Source: Pogonophryne albipinna (Eukaryota > Chordata > Actinopteri > Perciformes > Artedidraconidae). From it: a stretch of 64,000 bases of DNA. The first letter of the stretch is position 1; every line of letters begins with the position of its first letter. The notes beneath the pieces are model-generated. The model did no database searches, had not been told where the DNA came from, and was given only the letters and a program-made list of their open reading frames with translations. Made by a program: the position numbers and the translations under genes. The stretch covers positions 48,986,826 to 49,050,825 of the forward strand of contig CM053243.1 of NCBI GenBank assembly GCA_028583405.1. Reading direction: 5' to 3'. Positions 1-11,577 of this stretch are shown here, one piece after another.

Positions 1-267
1 CCTGCAGGTCCGCTGCAACTCTGACTACTTTTAAATCCAGCAAGAAGACTTTTCTTTTTGTCGCTGCTTTTAATTGAACTATTCATATCTTAGACTGCAC
101 TGTAACTTTTATCCATGTATTTTTTCTTTTAATGTTTATTTTATTAGCTTTTCTTTTTAATGACTGATTTTAAATGCCATTTTCTTAATGTCTTCCATTT
201 TTTTTGTAAAGCACTTTGAATTGCCTTGTGTTGAAAAGTGCTATATAAATAAACTTGCCTTGCCTTT
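1..267 (+). mobile_element. L2-type LINE, 3' end (family L2-1)
   Basis: This is the terminal piece of a non-LTR retrotransposon, truncated by the window edge. It is nearly the reverse complement of the 3' part of the element at 39345-40660, including the last codons of the reverse transcriptase frame, an A/T-rich 3' UTR and a short tandem tail of CTTGC/TTGCC units. It has no function by itself. Confidence 0.8.
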
Positions 268-617
268 GTACATCGTGCACTAAACTGTTTTATTATAGAG
301 ATCACTTACAGTATCTTCTTGATTTTTTATATTCTATATTTCTATCATTGACCTTCTACTTTCCCCCTATGAAAGTATGTACTCTTAATATTTTTTTAAT
401 CAAATATAACACATAAAAACAATAATTCAATAACGTGCTTTAACCACTAGGCGGTGCACACAAGGTACACACAGCCATAATAACTTTGTATTATTAGTGT
501 CGGACACTTGTATGTACAACATCTGAAGATGTGTAGTTTTATTCATGCTTTCACATAATTTTACAGCATATTGCTATATTATTTCAGACTCAGTATTTAC
601 ATTCTTACATTCAAAAT

Positions 618-1110
618 TCAATCCAATTCAAATCAGTAATATCTTTAAAAACTACAAGTCCTTTTATATCAGCTGTGCACCGTTATGGTGTAAATATAAC
701 CTATCTATGAATTAGATCAAATGTAAAAGTCAGCCGAATTAGTGTTGATACTGCAAGGAGACGTATTGTGTGAAGAGAAATTGAAGATGTTGTTTAATTG
801 TTGATATATTTATGATCCACGTCAAGTATTCAGTTTCGGCGGCATTTCTTCAGTTTTTCCAAAGGTCTTCTCATCAGGGCTCTATAAATAAAGAACTACG
901 GCAGATCTGTAATATGTAATGCAGCCGAACCGTGTATTACAATGCATTTATGTGATGACTTTCAAAGAGAAAAGCAAGAACACTCGGAATTAAGTATTAT
1001 TTTATTCTTTTAAAATGTTTTCCGGATTTCATATAATATAAACACCAAATCCCAGCATGCATTGCGGCTAAAACATCCAATCAGCGTAGCTGAGGATCTT
1101 GGGTAATCGC
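618..1110 (-). repeat. Family W interspersed repeat, copy 1
   Basis: Reverse-complement match to 24690-26300, with further matches to 31960-32390. It includes the region around 865-880 where the 24.9-kb copy carries a SINE, so this copy shows the empty site (GGGCTCTATAAATAAAG on this strand). No coding frame is evident and the class is unknown. The flanking 270-470 stretch also matches 32820-32945 in reverse. Confidence 0.7.
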
Positions 1111-1688
1111 TCGAAATGCCTACGTCTGTTTCCGGTTATTTTTATTTTGAAATTCAGTTCCTGACGGACGCCAAAAAAACCAGAGATTATGGAATTAAAC
1201 CAATAAATAAAAGCAAGGATAATTGTGTGTTATTGATGAGTAAATAACAGTGTGTTATTTTGAAAAGAATAACAAATTAGAAGGAAAAAAAGATTTAAAA
1301 AATACGAGGCTCTGAGCCCCATTTATTTTCCTCACAGACGGCAACACTAAAGGTCTAAAATAAAGATCTAAATGAATATTTGGGATGTTCTTGCCTTTAG
1401 ATTCTCCCAATAAGTCCAAGTACAGAGGGTGACTTTGCTCTGAAAAAACACATTTCCACCAAAAAAACGTAAGCAACCATGAATGTGTACACATTCATGA
1501 AGTAATCTTCGTCATAACTAGCAAACTAAACATCATGTACATGTACTGCACAAATAATCAGAAATAAAAACTCATTACTCGCATAAAATGACATCAAAAC
1601 GCATTTTAATGGCCAAATGAACCGTAAAATAGGCATTTCCCACCGAGAATAACACGAAGGTCGGCCATTGTTGTTGATCACGTGGTCT

Positions 1689-1812
1689 ATGAAGGTCTAT
1701 GGGACGCCCTGCCCGTAGAAGCCTGACGGTCAAGGGGTCCGCTGTCCGCAATGAAGGTCTATGGGACGCCCTGCCCGTAGAAGCCTGACGGTCAAGGGGT
1801 ACCCTGTACGTA
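1689..1812. repeat. Two tandem copies of a 62-bp GC-rich unit
   Basis: A block beginning ATGAAGGTCTATGGGACGCC at 1689 is repeated at 1751 with a 62-bp period and then diverges. The surrounding 1640-2330 segment is GC-richer than its neighbours and holds no frame I can support. Confidence 0.75.
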
Positions 1813-1876
1813 GTATAGCGACGGGGAGGGGCCCTGACCGTCCGTCAATATGTGACGGGATGGGAGTGAGAACGTG

Positions 1877-1906
1877 TTGGTGTGTGTGTGTGTGTGTGTG
1901 TGTGTG
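1877..1906. repeat. (TG)n microsatellite
   Basis: Uninterrupted TG dinucleotides of about 14 units. The short frames crossing it encode only Cys-Val repeats and are not genes. Confidence 0.9.
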
Positions 1907-2417
1907 ATGGATCGTTGGAGCTATGTGCAACTCAAGGCATATGCTCGAACGGGAGCTGCCGGGACGCTGCAATCATGTTGCGCACTATCCGTGCTGAGTG
2001 TGCTGACTGTTCGTACAATGTCCCACTGTCTGGCTTCCTGCATAAAGTCAAGTGCTCGGCGCAGTTGTGGCGAAATGTCGCTCCTCTGTTTTCATTTAAA
2101 CAGCTCCTTATATCCGTTAGCGCAGCTAGCTAGCACCAGATGCTAACAACAACAATGCACGTAAGTTCTCTCTCTCGCTCGCTCCACACATACACACACC
2201 CTCCCGGTCCTCCCAATAGCCAGTCGGTGCCTGCCGGTGAGCGTGGAAGTGTGGTTTGCCACAAGCGGGCGGCAGGAGCGGGGCTGTCAGCATGTAGATG
2301 GTATTTTAAACTCGATGCGCTCTGAAACTAGGGGACGGCCGAGGAAAAAAATACACATGCGTTAATCGCGTTAAAATAATTAGTGGCGTTAATTTTTTTT
2401 TGCGTAACTTGACGGCC

Positions 2418-2445
2418 CTATTTGTAACGCGTTACACCCAACACT
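2418..2445. mobile_element. Terminal fragment of hAT family S
   Basis: The block ending GTTACACCCAACACTG is identical to the right terminus of the complete element at 20951-22806. Only the end remains. It abuts Z sequence at 2447. Confidence 0.65.
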
Positions 2446-2446
2446 G

Positions 2447-2903
2447 CCGGTGTGTAAGGAGACTCACAAAGTGTCAGAAAATAAAACCCTCTCTCTTTTC
2501 CTCCTTACCCACATCTCTAAAAACGGGCGGACAACGTTTGGACTACCTATGTTGCAAATGTATTATCTCTTCGATTTACACACGGCATCTATTGCACGTC
2601 TGTCCGTCCTGGGAGAGGGATCCCTCCTCTGTTGCTCTCCCTGAGGTTTCTCCCATTTTCCCCTTTAAAACTGTGGGTTTTCTTCGGAAGTTTTTCCTTG
2701 TACGATGTGAGGGTCTAAGGACAGAGGGTGTCGTATTGTCATACTCATATTTTGTACAAACTGTGAAGTCCACTGAGACAAATGTAACATTTGTGATATT
2801 GGGCTATATAAATAAACATTGATTGATTGATTGACAACGGCGCTGATCCAGATTTGCTGCATTCATGACGACATTACTAACATTTGGGCTGGCTATACGT
2901 TGA
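2447..2903. mobile_element. Family Z fragment split by an L2 insertion
   Basis: 2447-2536 and 2834-2903 match, in reverse orientation, consecutive parts of the complete Z element at 26525-27180. The two halves are separated by an L2 3' end with target duplication ACAACG at 2531-2536 and 2834-2839. Confidence 0.75.
2537..2833 (+). mobile_element. L2-type LINE, 5'-truncated insertion (family L2-2)
   Basis: Nearly identical to the reverse complement of 43508-43795, the 3' UTR of the L2 whose reverse transcriptase lies at 44110-45384. It ends in a tandem TTGA/ATTG tail. ACAACG on both sides is the target duplication. This is a short, typically 5'-truncated, dead copy. Confidence 0.85.
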
Positions 2904-2992
2904 ACTCCTGGCAACTTCCCGCCCACGTCCCAACCTATCGTCCCCATATACAGTCGCTAGCTGAATCCCCTCCCTCAGCAGGATGTCGGTAC

Positions 2993-3339
2993 CACTTTAC
3001 AATAAGACTACCCTTTACGAATAGTTTGTAATTCATTTATTAATTAGGTTGTGAACACTTTATAAATCATTAATAAGCTTTTATAAGACATGAGATAAAC
3101 AAGGCGACTGTGACCGGTTGCTTGCCAAATAGTGAGCCCACATTTATCTGTACCGCTAAGCCTTGTATTGGCTACTTAGCTTACTTCGTCTTCTTTATCA
3201 GCCAGCATCCTTGGTATCTGTTGTTCACTGAGTTGATTCTCCCCCCATCCATCTTGATGTTTCTTGGCATCTCTTATGACCATTTATGAATGAGTTATTA
3301 ACATTTATAACTGCCAAAAGGGAGCCTTATTGTAAAGTG
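2993..3339. mobile_element. MITE with CACTTTACAATAAG termini
   Basis: CACTTTACAATAAG at 2993-3006 and its reverse complement at 3326-3339 bracket 347 bp with no coding frame. The segment from 3270 to 3456 contains degenerate repeats of a block containing ATGAGTTATTAACATTTATAACT. The superfamily is not determined because no convincing target duplication was seen. Confidence 0.7.
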
Positions 3340-3618
3340 TGAAACACATCACCATCTATTGATGAGTCACTAACATTTATAACTACTGAAAGGGTGCGTT
3401 GTTTTTAAGTTGAATACACATGTCCATTTATGAATGAGTTATAACATTCACGCTTACCTAATACACATTTTTCACATGAAATGCAAAGTAAAAGTAAGCA
3501 AGATGCAAAAGAGCCAAGCAAAACATTTTATTCATAATTGAAAGACTTGGTAAGACATAATGGTACTCAGACTGGAAAGGCTTTGTGTATATCCTTGAAC
3601 AAGCGTCCAAGCAGTCCA

Positions 3619-4014
3619 TCAGGGTGAGCAGAGCCAAGATGACCATTCAAGAACCGTGAGGTGTTCCTCCAACAAACTCTCTGTACGGTTTCCTCTCAGT
3701 CTACGGACATGTCCTTTGACGGTCGACCAAGCTCTTTCTATTTGTTGTGTATGCCAGTCTGGGGGTTCACAAACCACCTGCTGTGGTTTATGGTGGTTGT
3801 ACCCCATGTTACTCAGCACTCTCCTGTGCCCTCCACTCATCACTCATAATGCTACTTCCTGACTTAACATGCCGTCTAATCAGAGGGACATGGTGGCATC
3901 TTGATCGTTTCTCCACTAGTTTCAACACTAGTCTCCGCCTTTTGTCTTTAACTCCCATCATTCCGAAGACCCATTTCTTCCTTCTCCAGGTATGTCCAAA
4001 GCGTCCACGTGCAT
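3619..4014 (-). pseudogene. Merlin-type DDE transposase, C-terminal fragment
   Basis: On the minus strand the frame from about 4014 reads RGRFGHTW, then WVFGMMGVKDKRRR, then HVPLIRRH and DEWR. After a break near 3830 it continues in another frame with HTQQIERAW and RRLRGNRTE. From family knowledge this order (glycine-rich strand, DEWR with the second catalytic aspartate, then an HTQ-IE--W block before the last acidic position) matches Merlin/ISXO2-like DDE transposases, which cut and paste DNA. The first catalytic aspartate is not present. A TTTTTTTGTTAG tract just before the first residues looks like a splice acceptor, so this may be a last exon. The stop/frameshift and missing N-terminus make it a pseudogene. 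Confidence 0.72.
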
Positions 4015-4771
4015 ACTAACAAAAAAATAAATCATGACATCATCTTAGTTTACAACAAAATGCACACAAACTACAGTAAAAATGGTTTCAATCATGAAAC
4101 ATCATGTTTCAAAATGCCATACTTGTTTATTAGGTGCATTTTATAACATAATTTAAGGATGATTATACAGTAATGGTCCATATTGATTTTTTTTGTATTC
4201 TCTTGCACGAGAAATCCCAGTCTATAACTGCCGAACATAGGAACTGGTACAGTACCTTTTCCAAGACACAAATACTCAAATAAAATAGTTTACTTTATCA
4301 GCATTGGTATTACCAATGCTTACTATGTATTTGATACCAATTTGGTAATACAATTAATAAAAAGAACAAGGTTTGGGTTCTTCCTTCAGATATGACTGAC
4401 GTTAACGTGTAAGCTCAATAATGAACTCCAGCTCAACCAACCATATTGTAATATCTAAGTAATCATCTTGAAATATGACATTATTATTTGTAATATAAAC
4501 ACATCTTATTGTGAGGTTGATTTCACATACACTAGGCTGCTCTTCAACACTACTTTGACTTTAGCTGGTCTACATAATCGATCATAGCGAATTTAAAATA
4601 ACCTTAGCAATGCATAAAGTTACCTACTAATAAAATATCTTTCTAAGTTACAAGGATGACCTTATTTTACCAACCTCAAACAGAAGATGTTTATTCTACA
4701 GCAGGGGTACTCAAACCTTTTTGTTAAAGGTCCACTTGTAAATTTTATACAAGGTCAATGGTCCGGATCAA

Positions 4772-4790
4772 TGCCCCCCCCCCCCCCCCC
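4772..4790. repeat. Poly-C tract
   Basis: A run of about 18 cytosines directly before a GAGCCGG-rich block. Its exact length is likely to vary between reads. Confidence 0.85.
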
Positions 4791-4963
4791 GAGCCGGATC
4801 ATTTGGCTCGGCTCACCAAGAAGAGCCGGCTCTTTCGGCTCCCAAACGGCTCTTCCCAAAATAAATTAGTTTAATCTTAATCTCGATGTAGTGCTAAATG
4901 CTGTCGAACGTGCACCGGAACGAACGTCACTATCATAATATCTTCTGAAAACAAATGCCAGTG

Positions 4964-5126
<163 letters not shown>

Positions 5127-5509
5127 GGCGATCAGACATCTCCTTCATAATGCGCCTTCTCCTCGTTTTCCCAGCATTCACTGGATTATCTGTAAATCAT
5201 ACAAACAAAACCAAAACGTTGATTTATCTGTTTTCCCGTTTTGGTTTAAAAACGGAATAACGTCGGTTTTTTGGTTTTCCGTTTTTCCGAAAAACCAAAA
5301 AACGACACCGGTTCTTTTTTAAACGTTGTTGATATGTTTTGGATGCATATTGTTCTAGTATTTGTTCAGGCTGTTACATACAATTACCCTCTGTTGCCAC
5401 CTGCTGGTGAGTAAATATTAAAATCAGTTAAAATTGACAACCGGTCCGCGATTTTTTTTTTATGTATCTGCATCCTTGGCACACTAAAGGTTGGGAACCC
5501 CTGCTGTAG

Positions 5510-5805
5510 AGCACATGTGTTTAAAAAGCAGGAAATAAAAAAATGAACTCACCTTGTGATAAATCCGCAAGAGAAAAAGCATTTGAGCTCCATACTGTTT
5601 CAGAAATAATCTCTGATTTTTTTTTTCAAGCTAAGGACCCAAAATCCGCGTTTCTCCAACAGGGCTGCAAAAGAGGGGTATGAGCAGTATGAGGCATCAA
5701 TGGGTGAACTGTTTGGTATTTTAAGCAAAAAGCTTCATGTTTTGTATAGGTATGGCCCTACAACATATGTTTCCAATATAGCATAATATGTCCACTTTAA
5801 TTTAC
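5510..5805. mobile_element. Family Z fragment inside the hAT insertion
   Basis: Diverged match to 19780-20116 and 60140-60485, including GAGCTCCATACTGTTTCAGA and the end block CACTTTAA, which preserves a TTAA at the boundary. It is older than the complete Z at 26525. Confidence 0.65.
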
Positions 5806-6436
5806 ATCAGATTTTTTTTTTTTTTTATTCTTTTTTATTTATTTATTTTATAATGGGACACAGGTTTCGGTCCGGATTGATTTGCAGTTCGGTCCGGATC
5901 CGGACCTGGGTCCGGAGTTTGAGAAGCCCTGTTCTACAGTATTATCCCACTTAATGCTTAACACTTCTCTATCACCAGGAAAAGCGCTTTATAAATGTAA
6001 TGTATTATTATTATTACGTTTTAACTTGGAGGCTACGATTAGCATCGTTAGCACAGATTTAGCTACCACTTGCTTACATGCTAACCCAAGCCTTAACATT
6101 AATTAACGTTAACTGACTCAAAACATAAGCAACACCTAAATGAAGTACTCGAATTTCACTTACCGCAAAACCGCATTCATGCACCGTCTGTTTTAACCGC
6201 AGAGCGAGTCACAATAGTCCGATATAAGCATGAAGAATTATAGTCCACAAGGCACCAGCACAACAAACACGGCCAAGTTCAAGTTATGTTCCCTGGATTA
6301 GTTGAGCAGGCTGAGTCCCTGTAGCATCACGGAGCAGCTAGCAGAGAGACAGAAAGCTAACAACAGCAGTCACTAGAAATGACCTGTCACTCAATGTGAC
6401 CATGCCCTAATTTATGCATAACTTTAAGGCTTAACC

Positions 6437-6568
6437 AGTTAAAACCCACGGCCCCGCGGCAAAACGCAACATCTTGCAAGAAACAGCGTCTGAGGGCTTC
6501 TTAACATTTAATAAACTATGAAACTACTCACTTAACGGGAAGAAACTCAGCTGTCAGACAATATTAAC
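6437..6568. mobile_element. Family X left-end fragment
   Basis: Matches the first part of the complete X element at 17187, including CAACATCTTGCA, GAAACAG and AATAAACTATGAA. TTAA occurs on both sides (6433-6436 and 6569-6572). Confidence 0.6.
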
Positions 6569-6572
6569 CTGT

Positions 6573-7083
6573 TAAGCCCCGAGCCTGTTTTCCAGGTCTC
6601 AGGCTCGAAAATGACATTCCCAGAACAAATTACTATAACTTCACTTATAAAATGGGTAAATTAATAATCTTTTTCTCAAAGCAATGATAAACCTGTGAGT
6701 TGGATGTAGAAGAGTCAGAATCAATATAGCATTTATTTTTATTTTAAAGTAAATTCAGATTGAACATAGTAAAAAAACATTACTTATAGTGAAAACCACC
6801 CTTGAATGATGAGATCGGAGACTAAAAGCTTTAGGAATCCAAACTATAACATATAATAAGTACCCTGTATCAAGATTGATGCAAAACAAGTGACATTTGA
6901 CCTTTTTAGAGAGGTTTAGCAAAAAAACAACACTTCTGGGGTCATTTGGGTGGATTCTCCATATCTCCGACCCCCCTTGGTCGATTTTGATGATTGACAT
7001 CTCTTTTTAACCGTCAGAGCCAATAGAATCGAAGGGGAAGTTCCACATACACACACACATTACCAACTAAGGAGTGAGAGTGA
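6573..7083 (-). mobile_element. Family X, right half, interrupted
   Basis: Reverse complement of the right part of X at 17830-18335. It starts at the terminus CCTGTTAAGCCCCGAGCC and runs through the conserved block that includes AAGATTGATGCAAAACAAGT. The copy stops at about 7083 where element U begins. X-like sequence reappears at 9465-9535, so about 2.4 kb of later insertions may lie within this copy. Confidence 0.7.
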
Positions 7084-7346
7084 TGCGTGTCACTACCCGA
7101 TCTGCAGCTCTGCCCGATCTGCAGTGCGCATGTGCGAGATGGTCCGCCATATTGGACAACTCCGGACGGCAACCCAAGTAGGACAACATTGACACATTGG
7201 CTTTTGGCAAAGCTCAAAAGGAAAACTCGAGAGAGATGAGTTATTGTTATTACAACGTGACTTCACTATTATTTAACAACTCTTTTTATTGGGTTCTTTT
7301 ATTTGGGGTTAAGTACATTGTCAGAATAAGTGAGAAATGAATTTAA

Positions 7347-7430
7347 CTTCTGTTAGACAGCTATATGCCATACATTTTTGCACACATTCACAGTAAATAT
7401 GTATTCAGTATGATAGCTGTCTAACAGAAG
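7347..7430. mobile_element. 84-bp palindromic element flanked by TTAA
   Basis: Starts CTTCTGTTAGACAGCTAT and ends ATAGCTGTCTAACAGAAG, with TTAA at 7343-7346 and 7431-7434. Either a tiny MITE or an internal hairpin of element U. Confidence 0.55.
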
Positions 7431-7434
7431 TTAA

Positions 7435-8200
7435 AGGTCCCATGTCATGGCCATTTCCACTGATCATAATTCTATTGTTGAGGTCTACTAGAATAGAATT
7501 ATACTGTGCAATTTTCCAAACTCACATTGGTTTCGCATACAGCATCTCTGTAAAGTATGTGTATTCACTCTCTCCACTAAACGGCTCGTTGCAGCTCTTG
7601 CCCCCCCCCTCCCTGTGAGCCCAGTGTGCTCCGATTGGTCGGGACGTTGTGAATTTCCTTGTTTAGCGATACACAGCGAAACACAGCCAAACTCAACCTG
7701 AACACACACAAAGTCACAGCCGAAGTAAAAACAATAAGTGTGGCTTGATATTGAGTAAGAAAAAGGTTGATAAAGGCTGTGAGAATGGGTCTGCAGAGAG
7801 AATTTCACCGCGATCCCAACTGTCTGTTATCAGCCTGCAGCCAGGGAGGAGAAATCAGCAGAGCTGCCTGCACTGAGTGTGTGAGGAAGTCCGTGGATTG
7901 GTCAATTTGGACCAATCAGCGGGGGCTTAACGTAACGGCTCCGCGGATGTAACGTAACGGCTCCACGGATTGGTCCATTTCGTTCCGGGGACCACATGAC
8001 ATCATGATGTACCCGGAAGAATCAAATGGACAGTGACGTATCTCCAACGAGGCGTTTTGGGGAGGTATTTTCTGTTTTAGAGTTTTACTCGCTACATGGT
8101 GTACTTTGAGGGTTTTGACTCTGCACACCATTTACATGCATAAAAACCTTCATAACAACAAGGGGACGGGTAATAACCGGAAAAGCATGACATGGGACCT
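7435..8200. mobile_element. Element V: TTAA-flanked MITE (AGGTCCCATGTCATG ends)
   Basis: AGGTCCCATGTCATG at the left end and its reverse complement at the right, flanked by TTAA at 7431-7434 and 8201-8204. TTAA duplication is typical of piggyBac and Kolobok superfamilies. There is no transposase frame in the 766 bp. It lies inside element U and is therefore younger than U. Confidence 0.8.
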
Positions 8201-8576
8201 TTAAATCCATTTCTCACTTATTCTGACAATGTACTTAACCCAAAAAAAAGAACCCAATAAAAAGAGTTGTTAAATAATAGTGAAGTCACGTTGTAATAAC
8301 AATAACTCATCTCTCTCTCGTTTTATTTTTGAGCTTTGCCAAAAGCCAATGTGTCAATGTTGTCCTACTTGGGTTGCCGTCCGGAGTTGTCCAATATGGC
8401 GGACCATCTCGCACATGCGCACTGCAGATCGGGCAGAGCTGCAGATCGGGTAGTGACTGTCACTACCCGATCCGTCCCCCTGCCCGATCGGTACTTTTTG
8501 AAGGAAAAAAAGATATTATTAAAATGGGCCCACTTTGAAATAAATAAAACATATAGCTGCACCCTAAAAATAGTTA

Positions 8577-8958
8577 AAGGTAGGGTAGGTAAGAATGGAG
8601 AAACCAGCTCGAGTGTGCTAGAATTTGAAAATACACAACCGGAAAAAATATGCCTCTTCCTTCAGACTTCCTTACAGAGCCCCTCCTCCAACACACACAA
8701 ACGCGCACATGACCAATGAGGGCACGAGATAAGTTTGTGCACAAGATGGAAGGCTGACAGGCAGGTAGGCCATCCAGTTATTTTAGCCGGGCCGGCTCAG
8801 ATGATTGGTCGTGCTTTTTACAGCGCTACGGCTTCCAGGGATTAATTTTTGTATGTATTTATTGTCAAAGCATTTAATATATTCATTGCTATCGGGACGT
8901 TAAGAGCATTCCATGGAATATAACAAAAAGTGTTTTCTGAAATAAATTACATACCCCA
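8577..8958. mobile_element. Element T, copy 1 (short form)
   Basis: Begins after TTAA (8573-8576) with a variant of AGGTGGGGTAGGTAAG. It is colinear with the intact copy at 36335-36715 through CCATGGAATATAACAAAAAG. The right terminal repeat has decayed, leaving ACATACCCCAT. Confidence 0.75.
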
Positions 8959-9411
8959 TTGAATTATGACTGAAGATCGTCAGCTGTCTTTCTCTCCCTT
9001 GTTGTTCCTCGATACGTAAAGGCTGCACCACCGTTGACAACTTCTCTCTACATATCAGACATACCGGTAAACCAGCATCGTTTGCTGTGAAAGCAGATAA
9101 CTCTGTCCACGCAGAATTAAATCCTGTGTTCCTCCGGTACTTTTCTTTGATTTATCCATAGTTCGCTCATCGAGCCGGGGGTCAGGTTATTCGCCTCCAA
9201 GAAAAGGCGCTCGCGCGGGACCGTAGCAGGATGTGACGCATATTTTAGTTGACCTAATTAAAACCGTTTTGTTTTTTATTTATGTGTCACAGTATCACCT
9301 CAAAATACAAGATACGAAACATTTTCAACCATGCAACACAATATAAATAGTCCAACAAATACTTTTATTTTATTTCCTTCTTATTTTTGTCTAAGCTCAA
9401 GGGAGCCATAG

Positions 9412-9464
9412 CAGAGGGCTTAAAGGGCCGCATGCGGCCCGTGGGCCGCGGGTTGCCGACCCCT
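9412..9464. mobile_element. hAT-like right terminus
   Basis: The block GGGCCGCATGCGGCCCGTGG followed by GGGTTGCCGACCCCTG is a hAT-type end. The matching left end was not found, so the extent of the element is unknown. X-like sequence begins immediately after it. Confidence 0.55.
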
Positions 9465-9844
9465 GGATTAACCTATGGATTAACCTTCAGTCGCGTTTTT
9501 CTCGTTTTAATGCCATTGAACCAAACTTTTGTTCAAACGTTGGGTCTGCGTCATGCATTACTGATGAGATCAGTTGGAACCGCCATTCAGTATCCCCATT
9601 GGATCTTCAACGTTCACAGTGATCCCTTTTTATTTACTACAAGACAAATGTGCCGTTTTATTTCATACAGTTCCATTTTGATTGAGACAGGGAAATAATC
9701 TAAACCTCAAGTGTGGCGTTTCACTGTCAAGGGGTGCGATATAGCGTGTATGTAATTACATTGCAAATACTGACTTGAGCCCCACCACTGTATGGGTTAG
9801 CCCTACCATAGATTACCCAACAAAAATACTCTGGCGCCGCCACT

Positions 9845-10008
9845 GGCTGGTATGCTGGTCTATGCTGGTATGCTGGTATGCTGGTCACCAGCATAGACCA
9901 GCATACCAGTGACCAAAACACAACATATGCTGGTTTTGCTGGTCAACTATGCTGGTCTATGCCGGTCAACACCATGCTGGTCTATGCTGGTTTTTTCAGC
10001 AGGGATGT
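9845..10008. repeat. TATGCTGGTC minisatellite with palindromic halves
   Basis: Multiple TATGCTGGTC units appear in direct and inverted orientation and end in TTTTTTCAGCAGGGA. The same unit and end occur at 15735-15865 and 16656-16729, so this is a dispersed family built from short inverted units. Confidence 0.8.
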
Positions 10009-10095
10009 ATCTATCTATCACCAGCTTATATTAGTATTAAATATACAATGTATTCTGGTAACTATCAAAATAAAGACATTGTATAGTGTTCATAA

Positions 10096-11145
10096 TAGGG
10101 GTGCAACAACTAATCGACTTAATCGATTAAAATCGATGACCAAATTAGTTGCCAACTAATTCAGTCGTCGCTTCGTTGGTGACGTCATCACGTGTGTTTT
10201 AAAGCGCCGTTAAGCTCCAACGTTATCGGTCTTTTTATCGGTACTGGAGATATTTAAAAAATATATGCATATGTATTATTGCTACATAAACATTATATCG
10301 CAGTCTTAGTGTCGCCAACTTGTTTCTAAAATGCAAAAAGACAAAAAAATGCGTCTATGGTGTATTTTCGATCTTTCCAATCGAGGCGAGATCTCTCTCT
10401 CCCCCGTCTGTGTGCGAGGGGGCGGGGCAGTTCACACACACGTGGCTGCTACATGCATGCAACACACGGCGGGGATGGCGGAGAGAAGCGCTCCAAGGTG
10501 TGGTTAAACTTTACCCGTCTCGATGCTCGTTGCCAATTGTGCAATAAGAGTTTAGCATGTAAGGGCTGTAACACGAGCAATTTGTCTAAACATTTAGCAA
10601 AAGTGCTCCACATTCAGACGGAGGAATGCACCAGGTTCGACTGTCTTTCTAGTAGCTCTGTAGCGAGTAACGTTTCCACGTCAGGTGTTATGTATGCTAG
10701 CAGCAACACATGGAGTTAACACAATTATACAAACATGGGTTAATGATTAGAGGTAACTGAGTTATTTAGTTTGTTAAAGTTTCAGCTATTCTGTTTACAG
10801 TTCTGTCATCAGATTATTTAATACGATTTGTTAAAACATTGTTGTTTCTTTTGTTTTCTTTTGAAATATTATTTATTTAATTTAAATAAAAAGCAATGTT
10901 AATTTTGTTCACAATGTGTTTGGTTAATTTAATAATATATGTATTTTTGAATCAAGTATTCATCTTTATTGTCTTCATTGTTAGTTTCCACATGCCTAAA
11001 ACAACCTCAAGCTAAATCTAAAAGTTGATGGCTAAATAAGAGCGTTTGAGAAATTGTGCAAGGCATAATAGTCCGAATAGTCGATTAATCGTTTCATTAA
11101 TCGATAGATTGATCGATTATCAAATTAGTCGTTTGTTGCAGCCCA
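10096..11145 (+). mobile_element. hAT element with BED finger, transposase core missing
   Basis: Starts TAGGGGTGCAACAACTAATC and ends GTCGTTTGTTGCAGCCCA. The flanks GTTCATAA (10088-10095) and CTTCATAA (11146-11153) form a near-perfect 8-bp target duplication. Only the N-terminal BED region is coding-like. The remaining 400 bp after it is A/T-rich, so this copy is internally deleted. Confidence 0.75.
10484..10719 (+). pseudogene. BED-type zinc finger fragment of a hAT transposase
   Basis: The frame reads VWLNFTRLDARCQLCNKSLA, then SNLSKHLAKVLH. This matches the BED finger pattern of ZBED-like hAT transposases: an aromatic pair before a C-x2-C, then H-x4-H. BED fingers bind the transposon ends. 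Upstream the frame runs through the element's 5' region with no motif, so the real start is uncertain. Downstream it ends in a serine-rich linker at 10719 with no RNase-H-like or dimerisation domain. An inverted second copy of this finger lies at 11578-11951. Confidence 0.7.
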
Positions 11146-11577
11146 CTTCATAACAGTATTTTTATTTAATAAATTATACATTAACAATACAATAATATTA
11201 CAAAAAAAACCTACATCTAAATAAATATATAATCTAAAATAGATGCATTTGATTTAAAAATAAAATAACAAATATAATTAAAAATTGAAATAGCAACTAA
11301 GAAATTATAAAAAAAATGTTTAAAGTATTTTTTTTCTTTTTCTTTTTCTTGTAAATATACATCATCTTCTCTGTTATATATCTTCCGGTATTTGCCAATC
11401 TGGCCAGCATTTCTTGGTCCTCCACGTCTTTCTCAAACTGAAAATAAATGAAAAGATCAGAGTATCAAATATCGTCTAAAAATGTACGGTGCTACTAGTT
11501 TTATCGATACCGCTTATCGATCCAGTCTTTTAACGGTACTCTTATCGGTTATTTTGAAAAAAAGGTAAATGAACTAA

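Larger units (their letters stand above)
7089..8457. mobile_element. Element U: foldback element with about 250-bp inverted repeats
   Basis: 7089-7343 and 8207-8457 are nearly perfect inverted repeats starting GTCACTACCCGATCTGCAG. The same 40-odd residue frame therefore appears on both arms, which shows arm identity rather than coding. The interior is occupied by a TTAA hairpin and by element V. Superfamily unknown. The outer ends sit in a palindromic AGTGACTGTCACT context on the right. Confidence 0.8.

Noticed and set aside
7014..8538. Identical short frames at 7014-7217 and 8329-8538 as a gene pair
   Set aside because: They are the two arms of an inverted repeat. Identity follows from the repeat, not from coding selection.
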